DNA of 64,000 nt from Prosthecobacter debontii (GTDB lineage Bacteria > Verrucomicrobiota > Verrucomicrobiia > Verrucomicrobiales > Verrucomicrobiaceae): positions 124,001 through 188,000 of the forward strand of contig NZ_FUYE01000002.1 in the NCBI RefSeq assembly GCF_900167535.1. Reading direction: 5' to 3'. The notes beneath the pieces were generated by a model that worked only from the letters and a program-made list of their open reading frames with translations, was not told where the DNA came from and ran no database searches. Position 1 is the stretch's first letter; each line of letters opens with the position of its first letter. The translations under genes and the position numbers were made by a program. Positions 30,801-39,165 of this stretch are shown here, piece after piece.

Positions 30801-30902
30801 CTTGCAGGGATCAGCAAGCCCTTGATCCCCACCCTCCATCTTCGCTGCCGAAGAAGGAAATTGGCGGGGCTGAATCACGTTTCGAAGGACGGAGGAAGAC
30901 AT
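27897..30902 (-). CDS. Multi-PAS histidine kinase of the HisKA_2 type
   Basis: A 1001-residue cytoplasmic kinase. At least four PAS-like domains precede the transmitter, separated by a coiled-coil stretch (~residues 355-395, rich in E-L-A-R-A-R-Q-E-L). The phosphoacceptor segment SETHHRIKNHLQIISSLLNL near residue 800 is the HisKA_2 signature, followed by a HATPase_c domain with N-E-T-L-S-N-S-F-E-H-A-F and G-L-G-L-K-I. HisKA_2 kinases often lack a membrane anchor and feed diguanylate or stress pathways. Cotranscription with the receiver-bearing kinase downstream suggests a two-protein relay. No sensory ligand can be named. Confidence 0.9.
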   Translation of the reverse strand: MSSSVLRNVIQPRQFPSSAAKMEGGDQGLADPCKVPEEMEAVLGVLIENAPVAMAMFDDQMRYMLANRAWVEEFSLQAAQPLMGRSQYEVFPGMHPGWKQVYDRALQGHVVRSEHDALSGPDGRRVIYRWEVRPWRRKQDASVGGLMVTCEKFGNAAALQSLPAEEGTVSEAPAAATAASNLASELNLSPLPMVLLDERAVIHQANPAAVELGLARGIQEGFSAFWDVFAESRESGRVQLQWGLTLEKLAGDHKHEGWILDVPALQAQSFSDASRLPSQRWLVTHTVSTQEGEKRYLAMRLPASAAAPSPFSAAERGGASGGGAPDLASLATAVASISQATPGVSETATRMLEMRRLQDELARARQELRTLHEAERVFTQKEARVRQYLDALPCGVLVLDEHGMPMGQNEPLTRLLGRGLQKDETVETWLAAACPNGDHREEVMTMWREDVWRRQLTRTFSLATADGLLKELEFQPASLPGGGLLVCIQDVTEPCRQEEQLRSTEAKFRTLLHEVPLPVVLMDKAGAVFEVNHLAETLLGHPKTELRRYPLDAWLEPEDASARRAALRQLLETGGRSAVVEVRVRQASQSSVPVSLIMAPVMDAQGQPHCTIFLFQKKTPAAVSGSMAFAPREMAPQMAIPTSAAFFAPPMDAAAYGGAAGGSVRRSLLKTNVNGRIREITPRGLELLGLTEIEARGRALHLHFSPSDPSGFYAQLKRLAESVEGEADLACFNRDGQRQAVRLKVTPLDGGGFDFHVQEVAMVGLPNVQAAATPQVPQTVVQIQPTVSWPVADLSREKLLLSETHHRIKNHLQIISSLLNLESNTVANPDALSALRSSQNRVRAIAELHQHLYQIALGAAESFKAFAEGLVRRLRDCYQVSTDQVAVQLFLEEGEIQQEWLMPLALTLNETLSNSFEHAFPGGRPGHIQVRLSFGSQGGQLIVEDDGVGLPAGFEAGASAGLGLKILAVFAEQMRGQFSVGSSNSGGTEIQLRFPIAYADI

Positions 30903-31020
30903 TGAATGCCGAGGGTGACTGAAAGTCGAAATTTTTTAAATATAAAGGAACCTCAAGTTCCCAACAACAAAGAAATCATCAGTCTTGCGTCGCAATTTAG
31001 AGAAAATTGAGCTCCTCATT

Positions 31021-31461
31021 TTACTCGCGATGATACGGTTCATTTCGAAGAATACTATAAGCACGATAGAGCTGTTCGGCCAGCACAACGAGCGCAATCT
31101 CGTGCTGTAGGGTAAACGAAGACAGCGTCCAACACTCATCAGCCTGCGCGCGAAAGGCGGCGCTGTGACCGTCCGCCCCTCCGATAATCAAGCTCGCTCG
31201 CTTGGTCCCGTGAAGGTCTTTTTGCTCGATCCATCGCGCTAGATCCAAGCTGCGATAAGCCTTGCCGCGTTCATCCAACACAATTCGAAAGCTATCCGCA
31301 CTGGCCTGAAGAAGCTGCGTCTCCACATGATCGCGGGGTCCTTCTTTAATCACCACATGCTCCACCTTTGCCACACGGCGGAGCCGATGGAGGTAATCAT
31401 CCAGGCCTTGACGGGCCCAAGACAACGCAGGTTTGCCAACAGTTACAATTCGCCAGTGCAT
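31021..31461 (-). CDS. rlmH: 23S rRNA pseudouridine-1915 N3-methyltransferase
   Basis: A SPOUT-fold methyltransferase of 146 residues that methylates pseudouridine 1915 in helix 69 of 23S rRNA using S-adenosylmethionine. The knotted C-terminal motif L-Q-H-E-I-A-L-V-V-L-A-E-Q-L-Y-R-A-Y-S-I and the final E-P-Y-H-R are diagnostic, and the I-I-G-G-A-D-G-H loop matches the SAM site. Length is close to the E. coli protein (155 residues). It is monocistronic and divergent from a lipoprotein gene across an AT-rich 160-bp region. Confidence 0.95.
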   Translation of the reverse strand: MHWRIVTVGKPALSWARQGLDDYLHRLRRVAKVEHVVIKEGPRDHVETQLLQASADSFRIVLDERGKAYRSLDLARWIEQKDLHGTKRASLIIGGADGHSAAFRAQADECWTLSSFTLQHEIALVVLAEQLYRAYSILRNEPYHRE

Positions 31462-31622
31462 ATGAGAGATCGGGCAGAATACACATCGCCTCAGTTTATG
31501 AAAAATCTAAGAAAAATAGAATTTAAGTTCATTCTGATAGTCCTTCGCTACCATTGCTGTTGCATAATCTAAAAAAAACACTATAAATGCGAAAGCGGCT
31601 TCAAAAAATCGCACCTACGCCC

Positions 31623-32414
31623 ATGCTTCACTCCCAGATGCTCCACCGGCTCCGTCTGCCTTTATTAGGCTGTTCTGTCATCTCCCTCGTTTCCTGTGAG
31701 ATACCTCCGAGGGAAGCCTGGAGTCAGATTCAAAGCGAGGGATTGATCTCTTATTACATGGCCAAGCCTTCGGGAGCACCTCTGACTTCGACCTCCGCGA
31801 AGCCGATGGTGGCGCAGAACACCGCACCAGTGGCCGCTAAACGTGAAGTGGCTCCCGCACCCGTGGACAACAGCAATCTGCCTGTCGCCCGCGCTGTCAG
31901 CGATCTTCCAGGCTATGTTCGTTCTCCTTACACCAATCCAGGTCGCCTCGTGGATGTGCGTGGCATGAGCGCTGGATCTAAGGTTGTGTGCCCTTATACT
32001 CAGAAGCCTTTTGTGGTGCCAAACAATGTGGCGCGTGAATCCACAGCTCCACGAATCGCAGCTTCTCCAACGCCATCCTCTCCCGAAGTGAAGCCCAAGC
32101 CACGGTCCAGCGTGAGCGTGCCCGTGCCTTCTTCCACTCCGACGACACCCACCAATGTGGCTGCTATGACGGCTCCAGAGCCCAAGCTGGAAACACCGAC
32201 GACTCCAGCCCCTGAGAATCCAACTCCCTCGGTCGCTACTACCCCTGCCCCCGCTTCAGACCTCCCTTACGGTTCCGCCATCCCCGGACGCCCTGGTTTT
32301 GTGAACAGCCCCTACGCCGCCAAGCATCAGCTCGTCGATGTGACAGGCCTGCCTGTGGGGATGGAAGTGAAGTGCCCCTACACGGGTAAACTCTTCCGGG
32401 TGCCGCCACAGTAA
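31623..32414 (+). CDS. Lipoprotein with two copies of an SPY/CPYT motif
   Basis: From ATG 31623 the protein has 263 residues and a lipoprotein signal (hydrophobic core, then L-V-S-C). A longer start at 31587 is possible but would delay the signal. A Pro/Ala/Thr-rich linker separates two copies of a ~37-residue motif: [18 protein letters not shown] with [13 protein letters not shown], and [18 protein letters not shown] with [13 protein letters not shown] at the C-terminus. Each copy has a single Cys in C-P-Y-T. I do not recognise the domain by name; a small sorting or binding module at the envelope is a guess. An intrinsic terminator follows 38 bp after the stop. Confidence 0.8.
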   Translation: MLHSQMLHRLRLPLLGCSVISLVSCEIPPREAWSQIQSEGLISYYMAKPSGAPLTSTSAKPMVAQNTAPVAAKREVAPAPVDNSNLPVARAVSDLPGYVRSPYTNPGRLVDVRGMSAGSKVVCPYTQKPFVVPNNVARESTAPRIAASPTPSSPEVKPKPRSSVSVPVPSSTPTTPTNVAAMTAPEPKLETPTTPAPENPTPSVATTPAPASDLPYGSAIPGRPGFVNSPYAAKHQLVDVTGLPVGMEVKCPYTGKLFRVPPQ

Positions 32415-32451
32415 GCGCTGCCGCTTTCCCACTTTCTGTTCGTTGTGAACA

Positions 32452-32486
32452 CCCCGCTTTGAGCAATCAAGCGGGGTTTTTCTTTT
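32452..32486 (+). terminator. Intrinsic terminator of the SPY/CPYT lipoprotein gene
   Basis: Stem CCCCGCTT (32452-32459) with AAGCGGGG (32469-32476), 9-nt loop, then TTTTTCTTTT. A textbook rho-independent terminator for rightward transcription. Confidence 0.92.
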
Positions 32487-32501
32487 CACCTGGGAATAGC
32501 C

Positions 32502-32535
32502 AAAATAAAAGGCGAGGGATGAGCCCTCGCCTTTT
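32502..32535 (-). terminator. Intrinsic terminator of the oxidoreductase gene
   Basis: Stem GGCGAGGG (32511-32518) with CCCTCGCC (32524-32531), 5-nt loop. On the minus strand it is followed by a T-rich run (complement of AAAATAAAA at 32502-32510), and TTTT also follows on the plus strand, so it could work both ways. It lies 28 bp past the leftward gene's stop. Confidence 0.88.
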
Positions 32536-32562
32536 GTGATTGATCACTGCCCATTCGTGAGA

Positions 32563-34350
32563 TCACACCTTCGCCATGGCCTTCTCCACACCGGTAACAA
32601 TCTCGCCGATGCGGAAGTTCAGGCCGTCGGTTTTGCATACGGACTGAATCTTGGGATCAGCAAGGCTGGCACGCAGCAACATCGCTAGCTGACCGTAACC
32701 ATAGACCCCCACATCATTCATCTCGATGACGATGATGTGTTTGTATTTGGCAAAGAGGCTGTCCAGATTCGCTGGCATCGGGTGCAGATGACGCAGGTGG
32801 GCAGCACCGATCTTGTGTCCTTCAGCACGCAAGCGGTTCACACTCTCTTTGATCGGACCATAGCTGCTGCCCCAGCCGACAAGCAGAGCATCGCCTTCTT
32901 GATCGCCATACACCTCAGGCAGAGGCAGTTGTTTGGAGAGTTCCACCAGCTTATTGCGACGCTTATCCGTCATCTTCTGGTGCATCTTGGGGTTACCACT
33001 TGGATGGCCCCATTCGTCGTGTTCCAGACCGGTCACGTGAGGATAACGCCCGCCTTCCATCTTCGCCCCAGGAGGTGCGTGACGTGTGATCTGATCCAGC
33101 GGATACGGTTTGAAATCGGCGGGGCGATCCGAAAGATCAAGGGTCGGTTCGACCCAATGCTTATCGAGATCAGGCTCCGTGAAGGCTTCGATACGGCTGC
33201 TCAGAGCTTGGTCGCTGAGAATGATCACCGGGCAGGAGTATTCGCGCGCCAGCTTGCCTGCCTCGAGGGCAATGTAGAAACAATCCTCCACATCTTTGGG
33301 CGCCAACACAATGCGTGGGCTATCGCCATGGCTGCCATAGATGGCCTGCAGGAGATCACTCTGTTCCACACTTGTCGGTAGGCCGGTCGAAGGACCGCCG
33401 CGCTGGACGTTGATCACAATCAGCGGAATCTCCGCCATGCTGGCATAACTAAGCGCTTCCATCTTCAAGCTCAGGCCAGGCCCAGCACTGCCGGTCACGG
33501 CCAGATGCCCGGCGTAGGCAGCCCCGATGGTCATGGCCACCGCAGCCAGTTCATCTTCGGCCTGGACATAAATGCCACCATATTTGGGTAACTCTGTGCG
33601 AAGCGTCTCCATGATGCTGGACCACGGTGTGATGGGATAAGCCGCACCGTAACGCACGCCAGCAGCGATCAAGCCCATGGTCATGAGTGTGTTACCATCC
33701 GTGCTCAGACGATGCTCATCTTTGTGCTCCCCCTCTTCAAAATTAAAGGTACCAATGTCACCGATGGGATAGGCGTAACCCGCATCGAAAGCCAACATCG
33801 CATTGCGCAGCACACTTTCATCCTTCTTGCCAAACTGTCGGCTCACAATGCCCACCAGCTTGTCTTTATCGAGCTGATAAACGGCGCACAAAAGGCCTAA
33901 CACAAACATGTTTTTACCTCGGTCACGAGCGCTCCCGCCGATGGCCTCCACCGTCGCGGCGGTGAATGGAATGCCGATGTGGTGAATGCCACGCTCCTGC
34001 TTCAGCTCAGTCACTTCTCCACTGTCGTAAAAGCAGATGCCGCCCTCACGCAGAGAATTGAAGTGCGCATCATAGCTATGCTGATAAAACGCCACGAGAA
34101 CATCACTCTCATCACCTGGGTGCAACACCTCGCCTGAGCCCAGATGAAGTTGGAAGATCGAAGGCCCGCCCGAGATCGTGGACGGGATGGTCATATAGGT
34201 CATCACATCGTGCTGGGTCCTGCCGGCGAGGCGGGCGAGGAATCCCCCGATGGATTGGATCCCGTCCTGCGAGTTACCTGCAAGACGGATGACGGCATTG
34301 CGAAGGGTCGTGCTAACGGACGACGCCGGTGAAGCGGTGGCTGTGGACAT
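32563..34350 (-). CDS. korA: 2-oxoacid:ferredoxin oxidoreductase, fused gamma-alpha subunit
   Basis: A 595-residue KorA-type subunit. The first ~190 residues are the gamma domain (A-G-N-S-Q-D-G-I-Q-S-I-G-G at the N-terminus). The rest is the alpha (pyrimidine-binding) domain with G-A-A-Y-P-I-T-P-W-S-S and the E-D-E-L-A-A-V-A-M-T-I-G-A motif, ending in domain II. With a beta subunit carrying thiamine diphosphate and an Fe-S cluster, the enzyme interconverts 2-oxoglutarate and succinyl-CoA using ferredoxin. No beta-subunit gene is in this window: an intrinsic terminator follows directly, and upstream is an unrelated operon. The substrate could also be another 2-oxoacid; 2-oxoglutarate is the usual assignment for this fusion. 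Confidence 0.9.
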   Translation of the reverse strand: MSTATASPASSVSTTLRNAVIRLAGNSQDGIQSIGGFLARLAGRTQHDVMTYMTIPSTISGGPSIFQLHLGSGEVLHPGDESDVLVAFYQHSYDAHFNSLREGGICFYDSGEVTELKQERGIHHIGIPFTAATVEAIGGSARDRGKNMFVLGLLCAVYQLDKDKLVGIVSRQFGKKDESVLRNAMLAFDAGYAYPIGDIGTFNFEEGEHKDEHRLSTDGNTLMTMGLIAAGVRYGAAYPITPWSSIMETLRTELPKYGGIYVQAEDELAAVAMTIGAAYAGHLAVTGSAGPGLSLKMEALSYASMAEIPLIVINVQRGGPSTGLPTSVEQSDLLQAIYGSHGDSPRIVLAPKDVEDCFYIALEAGKLAREYSCPVIILSDQALSSRIEAFTEPDLDKHWVEPTLDLSDRPADFKPYPLDQITRHAPPGAKMEGGRYPHVTGLEHDEWGHPSGNPKMHQKMTDKRRNKLVELSKQLPLPEVYGDQEGDALLVGWGSSYGPIKESVNRLRAEGHKIGAAHLRHLHPMPANLDSLFAKYKHIIVIEMNDVGVYGYGQLAMLLRASLADPKIQSVCKTDGLNFRIGEIVTGVEKAMAKV

Positions 34351-34483
34351 GGCTGGTCGGAGATCAGATCAACGCGCTTGATTGGGGAAATTGATCTTAA
34401 ATCTGATGCTGCGATGAACCCGCCCCTGGCGTCAAGCCAGCGTTTCGCTGCTTTCATTGCTTTTTTCGACCAACTTTCCGACG

Positions 34484-36390
34484 TCAAAAAGCAAAACAAT
34501 CGCAGCCTGAGCCCCAGAGTTGGCTCAGAGGCACTGGCTCGGCCTGGACCCCGCTACGACGCATTACTTTCGGTGAGGCCCAAGGGGAGAAAGACACGGA
34601 CCGTTCGCTGCGCAGAAAGTGCGGTGCTCCATAGCCCCCGAATTTTGCCACCGGTGACCAATCCGGCGTCACGGGCAATTCTGGCGGCGCGTGATCTTTG
34701 AATTCTGCTTCCGCCCAGACCGGTTTCCCGCCTAACAAAGTAAGCACACTGTGCAGGCTTTTGATTTTCTCCTCCGGCACACTGAAGTAATCGTCACTGA
34801 GCACGATGAGATCGGCGAGCTGCCCGGGCTTGATCACACCTTTGACTTCTTCATCCCTGCTGAACCAAGCACTGCCTTGAGTGTAGAGCCGCAAAGCTTC
34901 CTCACGGCTGAGGCAGTTCTTTTCAGGATACAAAGAGAGCCCCCCGACTGTCTTGCCAGCGACAAGCCAATAGAGAGAGTTCCAAGGATTGTAGTTCGCA
35001 ACACGGGTCGCATCGGTGCCAGCTCCTACGGGCAATCCCATCTCCAGCATTCGCCGCACGGGTGGAGTTCGCGCGGCAGTCGCCGCTCCATAGCGGTTCA
35101 CAAAATACTCCCCCTGGAAAGCCATCCGATGCTGGATGGCGATACCACCGCCCAGAGCCTTCACCCTTTCCAGGCTGCGATCACTGATCGTTTCGCAATG
35201 GTCGAAGAACCAGTGCAAACCTTGCAGGGGCACTTCTCGATTCACTTCTTCAAAGACATTGAGGAAGCGGTTAATGCTCTCTTCATAGGTGGCATGCAGC
35301 CGGAATGGCCAACGGTTCTGTGCCAGCAACGTCACCACCTCTTTCAGTTCTGGTTCAAGCGAGGTCGGCAGATCAGGGCGCGGTTCCAGGAAATCCTCAA
35401 AATCCGCCGCGCTGAAGACCAGCATCTCTCCGGCACCATTGACCTTGTAATAATCATCGCCACTGCCAGGCCGGGTCATGCCGATCCAACGCTGAAAGTC
35501 GGCTTTCTCGCCCCCTTTATTCTGCGTAAACAAATTATAGGCAATGCGCAGACTCAGCTCACCGCGCTGATGGAGCTCAGAGATAACTGCGTAATCATCG
35601 GGGTAATTTTGGAAGCCTCCTCCGGCATCACAAACACTGGTTAAACCCAGCCGATTGAGCTCGCGCATAAAATGCCGCGTCGAATTGTATTGATACTCCA
35701 AAGGCAGTTTCGGCCCTTTGGCCAAAGTTGCATAAAGGATCAAAGCGTTTGGTCGTGCGATGAGCAGGCCTGTAGGCTCGCCATTTTTGTCTCGCTGGAT
35801 TTCACCCCCGGGGGGTGAGGCGTGTTCTTGTCATAACCCACCGCTTTTAAGGCGGCTCGATTCAACATGGCTTGGCAATAGAGATGTAGGATGAAAACGG
35901 GGGTATCGGGAGCCGCGGCATTGATCTCATCGAGAGTAGGAAGTCGCTTTTCTTTGAACTGAAATTCACTCCACCCACCGACCACCCGCACCCATTGCGG
36001 AGCCGGTGTGCGCTCAGCCTGGAGCTTGAGCATGGTCAAGGCGTCCGCCAGCGAGGTCACGCCATCCCAACGCAATTCCAGATTGTAGTTCAATCCCCCC
36101 CGAATGACATGCAGATGACTGTCATAGAGGCCAGGCACCACGCGCTTGCCTTTCAGGTCAATACGCACCGTCTGCGGCGTGGTGATGTCGGCATATTCCT
36201 CACCTTCATCCACACCGAGAATTTTGCCCCCTCCAATGGCCACGTTGCTGGCTTCGGGATAGGCCGGATCCAGAGTCGTAATGCGTCCATTGTAGAGAAT
36301 GAGTTCGGCTTTGGTCGTGGTATCGAGGGACATGGCGGCAGCGGGGATCAGGTTAATCGTGGATTGGAGAAAGCGGCGACGAGTGGACAT
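34484..36390 (-). pseudogene. YtcJ-like amidohydrolase, single-base frameshift
   Basis: Two adjacent frames together make one complete amidohydrolase of about 635 residues. The first part (36390 to ~35810) starts MSTRRRFLQS, a Tat-like signal, and includes the metal-binding Y-D-S-H-L-H-V. The second part runs from ~35810 to 34484 in the next frame. At C6G5 (bases 35806-35816) the N-terminal frame reads P-P-G-V-K-S and stops at once. Adding one base to the run restores P-P-G-G-E-I-Q-R-D-K-N-G-E-P-T-G, the expected family sequence, which joins directly to L-I-L-Y-A-T-L-A-K-G. So a base is missing from a 12-base C/G run, either a real mutation (possibly phase-variable) or a sequencing error. It is the last gene of the HxlR-divergent operon, 16 bp after the porin. 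Substrates of YtcJ-type enzymes are mostly unknown. Confidence 0.85.
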
Positions 36391-36406
36391 GAGAAAAGAT
36401 ATGCAG

Positions 36407-37762
36407 TCAGAATTCGAGACGGGCAGCGACTTGGAGATAATCCACGCTTTGCCCGCCCACAGCGGTGAGAGACGGACCCGCTTCATGATGCGTGAAACCG
36501 AAAGCGATATTGAAAGCCGGATGCGGGTCCCAGCTCAAAGCGAGGTTGTAGGCTGTGCCCAGATACTTTTCTCCATTCGGTGCCGGACCACCGAGTTCAT
36601 TGAATGGCGGGCCATAAACGGCGTCATCCGCAGCGTAGCGCCAGAGGAAATTAACCCCGAGGGTGAGAGACACTGATCGATGCAATTGCAGGACCAGATA
36701 CGGATTCACATTCCACAGGTTTGAGGGTGAGATAAAACCGCCTTCGTTGAAGTAATTGTTGGCCTGAAAGAGTGGATGAAAGGTGTGAGATTCACCTCCA
36801 CTCTGGCCACCACTGATGAGATCTCCCTTAAACCCGAGCAAGGGGCTCAGAGGCACATGTTTGAACAGCCGCCCCAGACCAAGGCTGAGCGCACCTGCGA
36901 GAATGTCTTCCTCCCCGGTTTGGCCGGTCTGTAAAATCAATTCATGGTTATAGCGCCAACGTTCCGTCTGACCAAACCAGCGGGTGCCAAAGGTGTGGCG
37001 GATTTCATTCTGGCTTGGCCTCAGCGGAGACTCATCCACATGAAGGCCTAGATAATACAGATCCACACCGTGCCCGGCCCCGAACCAGGACGGCCCCGTG
37101 GCATAAAGCCCCCAAAGCTGAGTCTGGTAGAAACGGGATTCATTGTCAAAAGCACCTGATTGAACACGAACGGGCGATGCGCCAAGAACGTCAACCTGCC
37201 AACCTGCGTGACGCCAAGAAAGGCGCAAAGCATCGTGACTCAATCGCTGGTTAGCCCCTTCCCGGTGCGCAAGTAAACGGCCCGAGCCGTAATAAAGCAT
37301 CTGTCGCCCCACCCTCAACACCAACTCTCCGACTGGCAGTTCCCACCGCGTTTGAATATAACCTTGGAGCAAATCCGGCTCGTCTTCATCCACGGGCGAC
37401 AACTCGCCCCGTTTCCCTTGTATCTCCCCCCAGGTCAGCTCGGCTGCGAGCGTGAAATCTTGCTCATGATCCACGGCCAGAAAGGCCTGCACACGATGAT
37501 GCACCCAGGCATCTTCACTCAGGCCCGTAAGGCCAAAATCGGGGTTCCGATACGCTTCAGCCATCGTGCGAGCATGCCCAGCCAACCGTGTCTGCCATCC
37601 TTGATCATTCGATAGCCTCCATGTGCTCACCATGAGAGAATCCGCCGGTGGAGGCACACGGTCCCAGGGCTCGAGGTGAGCGTCTGCAGCCAAAGCTACC
37701 GTCACAAGTCCCAACGAACACCCCAAAGGCCAGCCGATATTTCTCGGTAAGGGGCGTTTCAT
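36407..37762 (-). CDS. Alginate-export-type outer-membrane porin
   Basis: A 451-residue beta-barrel protein with signal peptide (1-25, ending A-L-A-A-D-A) and a C-terminal aromatic residue (…A-R-L-E-F), as required for outer-membrane insertion. Alternating amphipathic strands and the W-x-x-R-x-x-Y-Y-G-S-G-R-L segment (V-G-R-Q-M-L-Y-Y-G-S-G-R) match the alginate export domain family, whose members pass diverse small or polymeric solutes. It starts 4 bp after the ABM-domain gene and is followed by the amidohydrolase, so it probably admits the substrate of this small catabolic operon. Confidence 0.82.
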   Translation of the reverse strand: MKRPLPRNIGWPLGCSLGLVTVALAADAHLEPWDRVPPPADSLMVSTWRLSNDQGWQTRLAGHARTMAEAYRNPDFGLTGLSEDAWVHHRVQAFLAVDHEQDFTLAAELTWGEIQGKRGELSPVDEDEPDLLQGYIQTRWELPVGELVLRVGRQMLYYGSGRLLAHREGANQRLSHDALRLSWRHAGWQVDVLGASPVRVQSGAFDNESRFYQTQLWGLYATGPSWFGAGHGVDLYYLGLHVDESPLRPSQNEIRHTFGTRWFGQTERWRYNHELILQTGQTGEEDILAGALSLGLGRLFKHVPLSPLLGFKGDLISGGQSGGESHTFHPLFQANNYFNEGGFISPSNLWNVNPYLVLQLHRSVSLTLGVNFLWRYAADDAVYGPPFNELGGPAPNGEKYLGTAYNLALSWDPHPAFNIAFGFTHHEAGPSLTAVGGQSVDYLQVAARLEF

Positions 37763-37766
37763 GGCT

Positions 37767-38300
37767 TTATTTTTGAGGGTGTAGCCAAGCGTGCAGCATT
37801 TTTGTCACGAAAGGCATGACCAGCCAAGTCAAGCAGATGACCATGCAGCCAGAAATGATCAGCGCAGAAATGGCACGCGGCAAAACATGCAGATGAGGTG
37901 CCAGAACCAAACCTAGAACGAGGCTCGTCGGATACACGCCTAACCACGTCGCCAGAGCCATTTTCCAGCGCGGTGGACGCGGAGCATCGGGTTGCCGAAA
38001 CCAAGCTTCCAATCCATGCAGATCTCGAAATTCCGGAGCACCATCGGTGAGATGCGCGATCTCTTTTTCCCAGTTCAAATAATCTTCCGAGGCATAAAAA
38101 GCATCGCGATCCTCCGCATTAGCGAAGGTGCGCAGGATACCGTACTCCGGCGCGGTATCACCCGGCGTAGGATGCAGGAGTTGGACGCCGCGTGTGCCAC
38201 GAACATCAAGAGACCGCTGAGCAAAGCGCCGCAGCCGTTCTTCGAACTCCGCTTCGCTACCAAGACGAACTCGACGGGTAATGGCCACATGAATGCTCAT
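37767..38300 (-). CDS. ABM-domain protein with C-terminal membrane helices
   Basis: A 177-residue protein. Residues 1-100 form an antibiotic-biosynthesis-monooxygenase (ferredoxin-like) fold: V-A-I-T-R-R-V-R-L-G-S-E-A-E-F-E at the start and a Y-G-I-L-R-T-F strand. Residues 115-170 hold two hydrophobic segments, as in the membrane-anchored ABM subfamily found next to YcaC-like hydrolases. Soluble ABM relatives oxygenate aromatic compounds or degrade haem without a cofactor. The activity here is unknown. It is the second gene of the four-gene operon. Confidence 0.82.
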   Translation of the reverse strand: MSIHVAITRRVRLGSEAEFEERLRRFAQRSLDVRGTRGVQLLHPTPGDTAPEYGILRTFANAEDRDAFYASEDYLNWEKEIAHLTDGAPEFRDLHGLEAWFRQPDAPRPPRWKMALATWLGVYPTSLVLGLVLAPHLHVLPRAISALIISGCMVICLTWLVMPFVTKMLHAWLHPQK

Positions 38301-38363
38301 AGAAAATGATCGTGCGCGTGAAGCTAACTTAAGGCCAACTTCACGCGCAAAAAGAAACTCAGA

Positions 38364-39041
38364 TCAGTGTTTAAGTCCACCGGTCACCACCTGAGGCACC
38401 TGAGCGGATTGCGGTGCTTTGTGCACCATGGTGTAAGCATACTCGACTCCTACGCCATACGCCCCGCCCTGCTCTTTGATGATGCTCATGAGGTTGTTGT
38501 AATGCTCACGGTTCTTCCAGTCCCGCTGCCATTCCAGCAGTGCCGGGATCGTGGTCACGCGAGTGGCACCGGCCTGCACCATGCGGCTTAGCGCTGCCTC
38601 ATGCGCTGCCGGAGAGGTGGCACCACAGCAGTCCTCCACGACATAGATGTTATATCCGGCACCGATCATTTCGATGGTGGGCCAAGTCACACATACCTCG
38701 GTCCAGAGACCGGTCATCAGGATATTCTTTTTACCCGTCGCCTCGATCGCGGCTCGGAAACCGGCATCGTCCCAGGAATTCATCGACGTGCGTTCCACGA
38801 TGGGCTGCCCAGGAAAAACATCCAGGAGTTGCGGCCAAATGTAGCCACTGAAAGACTCTGTCTCCACAGCGGTCAAGACTGTAGGCACATTGAACTCCTT
38901 GGCGGCTTTAGCTAACAGCACAACATTGTTGATCAAAGTCGCACGATCAATATTGGCAACCCCGAAGGTCATTTGGGGCTGATGGTCGATGAAGACCACG
39001 GCAGTGTCTTCTGCCGTGTAGAGTTGATGGTAGTGGCTCAT
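38364..39041 (-). CDS. YcaC-like isochorismatase-family cysteine hydrolase
   Basis: A 225-residue hydrolase. The catalytic Asp is in V-V-F-I-D-H-Q-P-Q and the nucleophilic Cys in G-L-W-T-E-V-C-V-T-W, both typical of the YcaC branch. YcaC proteins form octamers and act on undefined amides or esters. The gene is first in the operon and divergent from the HxlR regulator, an arrangement repeated in many genomes where the regulator responds to an electrophile or quinone and induces the hydrolase. Confidence 0.88.
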   Translation of the reverse strand: MSHYHQLYTAEDTAVVFIDHQPQMTFGVANIDRATLINNVVLLAKAAKEFNVPTVLTAVETESFSGYIWPQLLDVFPGQPIVERTSMNSWDDAGFRAAIEATGKKNILMTGLWTEVCVTWPTIEMIGAGYNIYVVEDCCGATSPAAHEAALSRMVQAGATRVTTIPALLEWQRDWKNREHYNNLMSIIKEQGGAYGVGVEYAYTMVHKAPQSAQVPQVVTGGLKH

Positions 39042-39109
39042 AACGTCGTTTGATGGAGAAAAATCCCAGCAGTGTGCTGACTATGAGCCGAATCAATTTT
39101 CGCACAATA

Positions 39110-39127
39110 AGGCACAAAAAAGTGCCT
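39110..39127. promoter_or_regulatory. Candidate HxlR operator
   Basis: Perfect inverted repeat AGGCAC-AAAAAA-GTGCCT, 6-bp arms with a 6-nt A-rich centre, in the 124-bp gap between the divergent hydrolase operon and the HxlR gene. Dimeric winged-helix regulators of this family bind such palindromes. The assignment rests on symmetry and position. Confidence 0.5.
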
Positions 39128-39165
39128 GCTTGCTTTGCCCTCATGAATTGTGTTTTAGAAGCATC

